Made by a program: the position numbers and the translations under genes | Source of the DNA: Chitinophagaceae bacterium UBA1946 | Lineage (GTDB): Bacteria > Bacteroidota > Bacteroidia > Chitinophagales > Chitinophagaceae | Reading direction: 5' to 3' | Assembly: GCA_002336815.1 (NCBI GenBank) | Contig: DDEU01000018.1 | Coordinates: 1 to 64,000 of the forward strand | Length of the DNA stretch: 64,000 nt | The notes under the pieces: model-generated | Seen by the model: only the letters and a program-made list of their open reading frames with translations | Databases searched by the model: none | What the model was told of the DNA's origin: nothing | Shown here: positions 57,685 to 64,000 of the stretch, in pieces | How positions within the stretch are numbered: position 1 is the first letter of the stretch | Layout: every line of letters starts with the position of its first letter

Positions 57685-58413
57685 TTATTGATACAGGTGC
57701 TGCCGGTGTTCACTGAAGAATATCTTTCTTTTTTCCTTTGGCAAAACCTTCATTGTTACTTCACTGCCATCATGAGCATGTTCCTGCTGGTACACGTAAA
57801 ATCCATCATTCACTCCTTTGGTCTGCAACTGACGGTAAAATAGTTTGGCATACTTCACGGTGGCGGTGATCAGTTTTTTCAGTTTAGCAGGAGGGATATT
57901 GCCAGCAATGCTCAGCGGGTGGATACCGGCCCTGTACAGCGCTTCATTTCTTATTTTGTTACCGGAGCCAGAGAATATGTCCTGGTTCATCAGCAGGGAA
58001 GCGATCGTATGACCGGGCTTGTTTTGTACCAGCGACAATACATAGCTTTTATCAAATTTGGCGCTCAGGATATCGGTTCGCCAGTCATAGAGTTCTTTTA
58101 ATGGCTTATCCAATCTGGCAGCTTTTACTACATACCCGTTGATTTCTCCATCGGCAAATTCAAGAAAAAAGGAACGGTTCACTTTTTTTCTTTCATTGAT
58201 GAGTACATCGCCAAAAAGCCCGAGGTGAATTTTAACCGTTGCACTGGCAAATACGAGTAAGAGCTGTTTGCCCCATGATTTGATGTCCAGTAATTTTTTA
58301 CCATTCAGCCAGGCGGTTGGCATTGGTCCATACCCGCCGGCTTTTTTAACGATGCGTCCCTTGAATGGCAACAGTTGATGACGCAATAATAATATGGAAG
58401 GACCTTCAGGCAT
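57685..58413 (-). CDS. Fpg/Nei family DNA glycosylase without zinc-finger cysteines
   Basis: This 242-residue protein is a formamidopyrimidine/endonuclease VIII-type glycosylase, excising oxidised bases. Pro2 and Glu3 (MPEGP) form the catalytic N-terminus, Lys49 in SWGKQLLLVF is the beta-hairpin lysine, and the helix-two-turn-helix region includes DIFSGSGNKIRNEALYRAGIHPL. The usual C-terminal CxxC...CxxC zinc finger is replaced by VYQQEHAHDGSEVTMKVL and KRKIFFSEHRQHLYQ, with no cysteine in that region, a zincless-finger layout like that of NEIL1. An exact lesion preference cannot be given. It is on the minus strand, divergent from the Bcr/CflA exporter gene. Confidence 0.87.
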   Translation of the reverse strand: MPEGPSILLLRHQLLPFKGRIVKKAGGYGPMPTAWLNGKKLLDIKSWGKQLLLVFASATVKIHLGLFGDVLINERKKVNRSFFLEFADGEINGYVVKAARLDKPLKELYDWRTDILSAKFDKSYVLSLVQNKPGHTIASLLMNQDIFSGSGNKIRNEALYRAGIHPLSIAGNIPPAKLKKLITATVKYAKLFYRQLQTKGVNDGFYVYQQEHAHDGSEVTMKVLPKEKRKIFFSEHRQHLYQ

Positions 58414-58533
58414 AAGAACTATTTAGTAGTAGCATTCAATTGTAGTGCCATATTATGCTATGCTGCTCTTTGGTACCACTGCGAAGGGAGCCTGTTCAAA
58501 GCAAACACTGTATTATCTCCGCTGCGATTGTTT

Positions 58534-58541
58534 TACTTTTG
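58534..58541 (+). promoter_or_regulatory. Promoter -7 box of the Bcr/CflA exporter
   Basis: TACTTTTG is an exact TAnnTTTG match, 23 bases before the ATG at 58565. Confidence 0.5.
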
Positions 58542-58564
58542 CGGCCTACACTTAAAGTATAGTC

Positions 58565-59758
58565 ATGGAATCAATGGTACGCAGCAGAAAGCAAAATTTC
58601 TTATTGATACTTATTCTCGGGGCGCTTAATACCATTACGCCATTTTCGATCGATATGTACCTGCCGGCTTTTCCCCGCATTGCCGCCGATTTTAATACCA
58701 GTATTGAAAATGTCGCCTTGTCTGTGTCTACCTATTTTTTGGGTTATGCATTGGGGCAGATCATTTACGGACCGCTGCTTGACAGGTTTGGAAGAAAGCC
58801 ACCCCTTTATGCCGGCCTTTTATTATACATTCTTGCTACTATCGGTTGCTTTACTGCAGGCAGTATTGAAGCCCTGTGGATCATCCGTTTTATCCAGGCA
58901 TTAGGCGGTTGTGTGGCTTCGGTTGCTGCAATGGCCATGGTGAGGGATTTTTTCCCGGTAAAAAAAAGCGCCTCCGTAATTTCATTGCTGGTGCTGATAT
59001 TGGGCGCATCACCGCTTCTTGCGCCTACGGTGGGAAGTTTTATCATTACCTGGCTGGGCTGGCATTTTGTTTTCATTATGCTGGCAGTAATTACCTTTCT
59101 GATCCTGTTGCTGGTGTTTTTCTTTTTGCCCGAAGGACATATACCTGATAAATCGATCTCCTTAAAACCGGCACCGATCATCAAAGGATTTAAAGAAGTA
59201 CTTACAGAACCGAAGTTCTATGTGTTTGCACTGGCAGGAAGTCTTTCCTTTTCGGGTTTGTTTGTGTACGTGGCACATTCGCCGGCCATATTCATGGATC
59301 ATTTTCATTTGAGTGAAAGATGGTACGGGGCTGTGTTTGCATTGTTATCGGTGGGTTTCATTGGCGGCAGCCAGCTCAATCATTTACTTACCAGCCGGTT
59401 TAGCAACCGCCAAATTTTAAAATGGGTACTGATTGTGCAGGTGATCATCGCAGCATTTTTTTTAATGGGTTCCATGAACAACTGGTATGGTTTAACAGGC
59501 ATACTCGTGTTGCTTTTTTTATTGCTTTCCTGTTGCGGCATCAGTTATCCAAATGCGGCAGCGCTTTGCATGGCTCCTTTTTCAAGGAATGCAGGCACCG
59601 CTTCCTCGCTGCTTGGCTTTATACAGATCGGCATTGGCGGTCTTATATCAGGAACCGTAAGCTTGTTGCCCTTTGATGCCATTACAGCAATGGCGGTGGT
59701 GATGGCTTTTACCGCAGGTATTGCGCTGCTGATTTTATTGATTGGTAAAAAGTCCTGA
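58565..59758 (+). CDS. Multidrug efflux MFS transporter (Bcr/CflA family)
   Basis: This 397-residue protein has 12 predicted membrane helices and belongs to the DHA1 Bcr/CflA branch of proton-driven drug exporters. The diagnostic N-terminal stretch is FSIDMYLPAFPRIAADFN. Motif A (GQIIYGPLLDRFGRKPPLYAG) and motif B (RFIQALGGCVASVAAMAMVRD) are intact. Substrates such as bicyclomycin, chloramphenicol or sulfonamides are known for relatives; none can be assigned here. The start has an alternative ATG 3 codons downstream. A VOC and a metallo-beta-lactamase gene follow on the same strand, but gaps of 177 and 54 bases do not prove one operon. Confidence 0.9.
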   Translation: MESMVRSRKQNFLLILILGALNTITPFSIDMYLPAFPRIAADFNTSIENVALSVSTYFLGYALGQIIYGPLLDRFGRKPPLYAGLLLYILATIGCFTAGSIEALWIIRFIQALGGCVASVAAMAMVRDFFPVKKSASVISLLVLILGASPLLAPTVGSFIITWLGWHFVFIMLAVITFLILLLVFFFLPEGHIPDKSISLKPAPIIKGFKEVLTEPKFYVFALAGSLSFSGLFVYVAHSPAIFMDHFHLSERWYGAVFALLSVGFIGGSQLNHLLTSRFSNRQILKWVLIVQVIIAAFFLMGSMNNWYGLTGILVLLFLLLSCCGISYPNAAALCMAPFSRNAGTASSLLGFIQIGIGGLISGTVSLLPFDAITAMAVVMAFTAGIALLILLIGKKS

Positions 59759-59935
59759 TCAAAATGATGCAACGCCGCCTTTAGCAATAAGCACTGGCAT
59801 TACCGGTAGCATACTTCCACCATTGTTATGCAACGTTCATCCTTAGATTTTCGCTGTTCATAGAGTAAGCATTTGTGGATGTAAAAGCAACCCGGTAGTT
59901 TTATATCTTTATTACTTTCAGAAAAATAAACAACG

Positions 59936-60301
59936 ATGCAAGAGGCTATCTCTATCCGCCCTTTTATAGGCGCTAAAAATTTTGAATTGTCCCGTAGTTT
60001 TTACCGTGCCCTCGGTTTTGAGGAAATTGTTTTATCTGCAGATATGAGCCTTTTTCGCATTGGTAGTCTTGGATTTTACCTGCAGGCAGCCTACGTAAAA
60101 GACTGGATAGACAATACCATGCTATTTTTAGAAGTAGCGAATGTGGAAGAATATTACAGCGACCTGCTTGCGCTTGACCTGCCATCAAAGTATGAAGGAG
60201 TAAGGCTTACACCGATCCGCCAATATGATTGGGGAAAAGAATGTTTTTTACATGATCCTTCCGGCATCCTCTGGCACTTCGGTGCTTTTGTAAAAAAATA
60301 A
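59936..60301 (+). CDS. VOC superfamily protein (glyoxalase/bleomycin-resistance fold)
   Basis: This 121-residue protein has the beta-alpha-beta-beta-beta half-domains of the vicinal-oxygen-chelate fold: RPFIGAKNFELSRSFYRALGFEEI opens module 1 and the C-terminal LTPIRQYDWGKECFLHDPSGILWHFGAFV carries the typical GxExxxxDPxGxxW/H end. Typical metal ligands are only partly present, so a catalytic role is uncertain and a binding role is possible. It is followed 54 bases later by the metallo-beta-lactamase gene, on the same strand. Confidence 0.85.
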   Translation: MQEAISIRPFIGAKNFELSRSFYRALGFEEIVLSADMSLFRIGSLGFYLQAAYVKDWIDNTMLFLEVANVEEYYSDLLALDLPSKYEGVRLTPIRQYDWGKECFLHDPSGILWHFGAFVKK

Positions 60302-60355
60302 CCAGCATTGAAGTTAGTAAAAATTAAAGGCTATCAACAGTATCAAAAACGAATC

Positions 60356-61090
60356 ATGCGGACGATCATATCAACAGTACTATTTATTTTTTCTTTTACC
60401 AATATTTTTGGACAGTCAACAGAAGCGAAACTTGAGATATCACCCTTAACAGGTGATTTTTATATTTACACTACTTACAACAGCTATGAAGACAGCCAGG
60501 TGCCGGCAAACGGGATGTACCTGGTTACTGGTAATGGGGTTGTGCTGTTCGATACACCCTGGGATACTACGCAATTTCAACCATTGCTTGACAGCATTAA
60601 AGCAAGACACAATAAAAAGGTGATCATGTGTATTGCAACACACTGGCACAGCGATAAAACTGCCGGCCTCGAATATTACCGGCAACAGGGAATCAGGACA
60701 TATACGACCGTTCTCACTGATGAATTGAGCAAAAAGAATGATAAGAAAAGGGCCGAATTCTTAATTTCAAAAGATACTGTTTTTAACATCGGGCCATATT
60801 CTTTTGAAACTTATTACCCGGGGGAGGGTCATACGGCAGATAACATTGTCCTCTGGTTTGATAAAGAAAAAATATTGTATGGGGGATGTTTGATAAAAGG
60901 CGCTGATGCCGAAAGCCTGGGTTATTTGGGAGATGCCAACACAGCGGAATACGCAAGAACTTTAAGAAGAGTGCAACAAAAATATCCTTATCCAAAATTC
61001 ATCATCATTTCTCACAGCGACTGGAATAATATTAACTCATTAAAGCATTCCATAAAGCTGGCAAAAAAATTAAAAAAGGAAAGCCGTTAA
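60356..61090 (+). CDS. Subclass B1-type metallo-beta-lactamase
   Basis: This 244-residue protein has a signal peptide (MRTIISTVLFIFSFTNIFGQ) and the full set of B1 zinc ligands: His96, His98 and Asp100 in THWHSDKTAG, His159 in GEGHTADNIVLW, Cys178 in YGGCLIKGADAESLGYLGDAN and His220 in ISHSDWN. Lys181 occupies the substrate-carboxylate position typical of B1 enzymes. The family hydrolyses penicillins, cephalosporins and carbapenems in the periplasm; activity here is inferred from the intact site. The TTG-started longer frame (60308) hides the signal peptide, so ATG 60356 is chosen. Chromosomal B1 enzymes are common in Bacteroidota. It follows the VOC gene by 54 bases. Confidence 0.92.
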   Translation: MRTIISTVLFIFSFTNIFGQSTEAKLEISPLTGDFYIYTTYNSYEDSQVPANGMYLVTGNGVVLFDTPWDTTQFQPLLDSIKARHNKKVIMCIATHWHSDKTAGLEYYRQQGIRTYTTVLTDELSKKNDKKRAEFLISKDTVFNIGPYSFETYYPGEGHTADNIVLWFDKEKILYGGCLIKGADAESLGYLGDANTAEYARTLRRVQQKYPYPKFIIISHSDWNNINSLKHSIKLAKKLKKESR

Positions 61091-61166
61091 CCATCGAATT
61101 GACTAAGTAATTTCTTCCAGCTTGCAACCATTGTAAACAGATGATTGTCAGCAAAAGAAAAAAGCC

Positions 61167-61529
61167 ATGAAAAATTTATTGATCATAATGCCATTACTCT
61201 TTTTAATGGCTTCCTGTAAAAAAAACGATCAACCGCCAGGCGGGGTATTTATCAGGGTTCACAATGCTGCACCCTATGTATTGGAGGACGCCTCCATTTC
61301 AACGGTATCATACGGAAATGTAATGACAGGGTTTACCACGGCTTACAAGGCAATGCCAGTAAGTGTGTATGCCGGTTACTGCAGGTTCATCCACAATACG
61401 TATGAAACATTTGCAGGCTATGGTATTTGCGGAACACCGCTTCCTCCTGCCTTTGAACCCGGTTATTATACTTTTACAGTGGAGCCGCCGGCAGATGGAT
61501 TTAATGCAGTAACTGTTACCAGGCAGTAG
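61167..61529 (+). CDS. Small lipoprotein, unknown function
   Basis: This 120-residue lipoprotein has the lipobox LMASC (Cys ~17) followed by KKNDQPPGGVFIRVHNAAP. The mature part is beta-rich (GFTTAYKAMPVSVYAGYCRF ... GYYTFTVEPPADGFNAV) with two further Cys residues, so a disulfide is possible. The opening FIRVHNAAPYVLEDASI resembles DUF4397-type lipoproteins, but it is shorter than that family. It lies alone between the metallo-beta-lactamase gene and a decayed ORF fragment. Confidence 0.7.
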   Translation: MKNLLIIMPLLFLMASCKKNDQPPGGVFIRVHNAAPYVLEDASISTVSYGNVMTGFTTAYKAMPVSVYAGYCRFIHNTYETFAGYGICGTPLPPAFEPGYYTFTVEPPADGFNAVTVTRQ

Positions 61530-61531
61530 AT

Positions 61532-61608
61532 TCATCCTTTCACTTTTTTGATCCAGCTAAAAGCATAGGTTGTTTTGATCATCGCAAGAGATAAACCTGC
61601 GGGTACGA
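61532..61608 (-). pseudogene. Decayed fragment related to the C-terminus of the 98-residue ORF at 61789-62085
   Basis: On the minus strand this reads FLIIVPAGLSLAMIKTTYAF then SWIKKVKG and a TGA stop. The end aligns with CLQTLINTPYWHSWIEIVKG, the tail of the neighbouring protein, sharing Ile-x-Thr, Tyr and SWI-x2-VKG at the same spacing. A stop codon lies upstream of it, so it is only a remnant. It is best explained as the end of a duplicated, decayed copy. Confidence 0.5.
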
Positions 61609-61724
61609 TAATCAAGAATCGTTAAGTTTTATTATAAGCGCTGTAGTTCCCTGCGGGGCGCATTTTAAAACTTTTTATATAGGTTTTCGAAATAAGTTTT
61701 CGAAGTTTTTATAGTAGGGTAAAC

Positions 61725-61757
61725 GGTGCTGTAATTCTTTACGGCACCCCTTTTTAT
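61725..61757 (+). terminator. Terminator-like hairpin before the 98-residue ORF
   Basis: GGTGCTGTAA and TTACGGCACC form a 10-bp stem (one G-U) with a TTCT loop, followed by a CC and five T on the plus strand. It would serve plus-strand transcripts from the lipoprotein gene. Confidence 0.65.
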
Positions 61758-61788
61758 TTATGTTTAAATGTTGAATGTTACTGCATAC

Positions 61789-62085
61789 TTATCCTTTCAC
61801 GATCTCGATCCAGCTATGCCAGTAAGGCGTATTGATCAGCGTTTGTAAACAGGCTGCTGCATATTTAAAATTCACGGCTTCCCTGTAATTGTTTTTCTGC
61901 GCCAGTAACCGGGAAATATGGGCATACAACTTCTTTAAATTCTCGTCGATCGCAGTCATCGGAACTCCCGCCTTTATCTGCTGCTTAACAGTTGAAACTA
62001 CCAGCTTCTCACTTTCAAGATAACTGTTTGCCTGTTGCAACTCCTGTGTAATAACCGGGATGAGGTTTTCGAAATTTGTTTGCAT
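61789..62085 (-). CDS. Hypothetical helical protein
   Basis: This 98-residue protein is predicted to be all-helical and cytoplasmic: ENLIPVITQELQQANSYLES, then EKLVVSTVKQQIKAG and LKKLYAHISRLLAQKNNYREA, ending SWIEIVKG. I do not recognise a family. The start at 62085 (MQTNFENLIPVI) avoids a 9-residue extension beginning at 62112. A related C-terminal remnant lies downstream at 61532-61608, evidence for an earlier tandem duplication. Confidence 0.62.
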   Translation of the reverse strand: MQTNFENLIPVITQELQQANSYLESEKLVVSTVKQQIKAGVPMTAIDENLKKLYAHISRLLAQKNNYREAVNFKYAAACLQTLINTPYWHSWIEIVKG

Positions 62086-62347
62086 AACAAGTGTTTTAAA
62101 GTAAACCACCAATATTCAGCCAAAGGAATTTCCTGTTGACTTTAAAATGTAAAGCATCGTTAAAATTCGGGTAGCTTTTTTATTATCGGCGATCGTTTAA
62201 TGTTATTAAAACACTTTGGAAGTAAGTTGAGTTTCCAGGTAATGATCAATTTATTTATGGTATAAAGATCAGCATAGAATTTATTAGTTACAATGACGGT
62301 GGTCAGTCAGGCATATTTGTACTACAGCAAAATGCAGCTAACCAAGA

Positions 62348-63646
62348 TTAAAATGTTTCATTCAGGTTAAGAAAAAACCCCCTGGAGTTGTAGTTACCAA
62401 AAGCATAGTCGAGGCACAAATTGGTACGGGTTTGTTTGTTGAATAAGATCCGCAGCCCTCCCCCGTAACCAGCCTGCCATTGTTCGAATAAACGGGTGCC
62501 CCAGCTATCATTCGCCGTTTGCAGGTTATAAAATGCCACCCCACTTAAAAAGCCATTATTGGTGATAGGAAAGCGGTACTCTATTTCAGAATAGTTGAAT
62601 TGGGTGCTTTTAAAATAGGCTGATTTATAACCCCTTCCGCTGCGGAAACTTCCATCCCTCGCTGTGCCCGGCAATTCCAGGTAGGGCAAGGCGCCGCTCA
62701 GCAAATAAGATCCCCAGTTCCAGAATGCGATCACATGTTCAGGCCGCCGGTGCGACAGGCTGATGTATTTTCTCAGGTCTTCTGTAAACAACAGTGCATT
62801 TTTGCTGCTGCCCAACCAACCCTGGTTAATGCGGATGCCGGCATCTGCATAAAACCCTTTATAAGCCCTGTTCTGGTTATCCCGGCTTGTGTATTGAACA
62901 TTCAGCAGCAACCCGTTGGAGCTGTAATGATCCCGGTTAAACCCATAGCGGTCGCTGTAAATATTGTAAGGCGTTGAATCGGTTGCCGATAACCTGTCTT
63001 CAATGTTTCGCCTGATCTCGAAGGAAACACCGGCACCCACAAAGAGGTGTGGCAAAATTTCTTTGTACACTTTTTCCCTGAAGTTGTAATACATCGAATG
63101 CAATACCCTGCCTTTGCGCTGGGGATTGCTCAGGATCTTATCACCAGAGTTGTCCGAAGCTGCATTACTGATACCTAAACCAAAATCGGGCGTTACAGAT
63201 TTAGCAACTACCAGGTTGCCCTGCAGGTTCCAGCGGTTGCCATTGCTGTACACATTGTGATTGATATAAAAATAAATGATGCCCTTGGTAGTAACAGAGG
63301 CTGAAGTAGCAGCAACAGACATTAAGGTATTGGGATCGGTGCCCAGCTTTCTGCCGGCAACAGCCTTAATACCTACCTGGGAACCAATGGTTGGGTTGGA
63401 AGCAATGTTGGGAATAACAGTGATGCCGGATGGCTTTTTGGTTCCGGGTTTTTTATGCAGGATCTTTTTGATCAGGTCGCCCACATCATAACTGTTCGCT
63501 GTTTCAATCTGTGCTGGTTTCACCATTCCATTTTTTAAGCTGTCTGTTTTAAGTGTATCCACCGGTAGCAACTGGGCGCTTGCCCGGCCAGTAAGCAGGA
63601 TGAGTATGATTGTTATCAGCGGTATGGAAAATATTCTATTTGTCAT
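62348..63646 (-). CDS. Outer-membrane beta-barrel protein (surface antigen/BamA C-terminal-like)
   Basis: This 432-residue protein has a signal peptide (MTNRIFSIPLITIILILLTG, cleavage near ASAQ). A ~60-residue polar linker (GDLIKKILHKKPGTKKPSG) is followed by a ~340-residue beta-barrel. Strand-like stretches include QVGIKAVAGRKLG, NQNRAYKGFYADAGIRINQG and, near the end, QWQAGYGGGLRILFNK, then LCLDYAFGNYNSRGFFLNLNETF, ending on Phe as in BamA-recognised barrels. It resembles the bacterial surface antigen (D15) family without POTRA domains. The cargo or role is unknown; the surface exposure is inferred. Confidence 0.75.
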   Translation of the reverse strand: MTNRIFSIPLITIILILLTGRASAQLLPVDTLKTDSLKNGMVKPAQIETANSYDVGDLIKKILHKKPGTKKPSGITVIPNIASNPTIGSQVGIKAVAGRKLGTDPNTLMSVAATSASVTTKGIIYFYINHNVYSNGNRWNLQGNLVVAKSVTPDFGLGISNAASDNSGDKILSNPQRKGRVLHSMYYNFREKVYKEILPHLFVGAGVSFEIRRNIEDRLSATDSTPYNIYSDRYGFNRDHYSSNGLLLNVQYTSRDNQNRAYKGFYADAGIRINQGWLGSSKNALLFTEDLRKYISLSHRRPEHVIAFWNWGSYLLSGALPYLELPGTARDGSFRSGRGYKSAYFKSTQFNYSEIEYRFPITNNGFLSGVAFYNLQTANDSWGTRLFEQWQAGYGGGLRILFNKQTRTNLCLDYAFGNYNSRGFFLNLNETF

Positions 63647-63869
63647 TGCCGTGCCTTTTTAACAGGCAGGTAGCATTGTACAAATACCATTCCTGTAGAA
63701 CAATATCCACAGATCTGCCGAATTCAGGTAAGCGTTCCCGTTATTAAGAGCATGGTTTCTAAAAAAACTGTTAATACAGCCTGGTATGTGAATTTGTGTT
63801 GATACCGTTGCCACGCTGGCACCATTTTTTCCGCACCTGCAGTTTTTAATCACATTTAAATACTACACT

Positions 63870-64000
63870 ATGAAACAAATTTTGAAAGCTGTACGTTGGC
63901 CGGCAGCAGGTCTTTTTTTAACAGTAATGCTCTTTGCAGCCTGTAAAAAAGATGACAATCCCGGTAACATCCGAACACCTGCGGCAGGGCTAATGGTGTT
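63870..64000 (+). CDS. Lipoprotein, N-terminal part (3' end outside window)
   Basis: The first 43 residues are visible: a signal peptide (MKQILKAVRWPAAGLFLTVM) with the lipobox LFAAC, then KKDDNPGNIRTPAAGLMV. The sequence after the Cys resembles the opening of DUF4397-type lipoproteins, where a GLMVFN-like strand follows. The ending lies outside the window. It is divergent from the outer-membrane barrel gene, with a 223-base gap that has no clear feature. Confidence 0.7.
   Translation, partial: MKQILKAVRWPAAGLFLTVMLFAACKKDDNPGNIRTPAAGLMV

Overview
This window comes from a Bacteroidota genome, most likely family Chitinophagaceae (inferred from gene content and gene order, not from a marker-tree search). 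Bacteroidota features are plain: start regions lack Shine-Dalgarno sequences, -7 boxes of the TAnnTTTG type sit in front of many genes, a gliding protein (GldC) and a type IX secretion (T9SS) sorting domain are present, and the window carries the block nadK / DUF6089 / uppS / bamA / skp / skp / murI. No tRNA, rRNA or CRISPR array was found.

Layout. 1-8.5 kb: the recA 3' end, a DUF2007 zinc-ribbon protein, a succinate-semialdehyde-type dehydrogenase, a DUF3137 membrane protein, a decayed GNAT acetyltransferase, a secreted serine hydrolase, asnS and a D-lactate dehydrogenase. 8.5-16.9 kb: rho, then mnmH and selD (selenium modification of tRNA wobble uridine) with a secreted proline-rich protein between them, a glycosyltransferase, gldC, a GatB/YqeY protein and CvpA. 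16.9-31.1 kb: an envelope block (alpha/beta hydrolase, CBS protein, BamA-like barrel, nadK, DUF6089 barrel, uppS, bamA, two skp genes, murI) interrupted by a large DUF4838 protein with a T9SS tail. 31.2-37.7 kb: rpmH-rnpA-yidD, a small heat-shock protein, tag, sod, tadA, an aldehyde dehydrogenase/glutathione peroxidase pair and a GNAT protein.

37.7-43.8 kb is an amino-sugar block: a PfkB kinase, a NagP/FucP-type sugar transporter, a Tat-exported GH109-type enzyme and a NagB-deacetylase fusion. Three CAAACGTTTG-type operator candidates lie between the divergent transporter and GH109 genes, suggesting LacI-family control. 44-51.6 kb holds a secreted Hcp-like protein and a 2056-residue secreted protein with six ~252-residue modules. 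Its C-terminal ~70 residues closely match the end of the serine hydrolase at 4.0-5.8 kb.

51.8-56.3 kb is the accessory island: a visibly AT-rich 1170-residue protein with an N-terminal SIR2 domain, an unassigned alpha/beta domain, an NB-ARC/STAND ATPase and a helical C-terminal part (an Avs-like antiviral architecture). Beside it is a REP-associated (IS200-like) transposase gene with an in-frame stop, framed by 46-bp inverted hairpin repeats. 56.3-64 kb: a Ycf48-like lipoprotein, an unannotated 39-residue membrane protein, an Nei/Fpg glycosylase lacking the zinc-finger cysteines, a Bcr/CflA exporter, a VOC protein, a subclass B1 metallo-beta-lactamase, small lipoproteins and an outer-membrane barrel protein.
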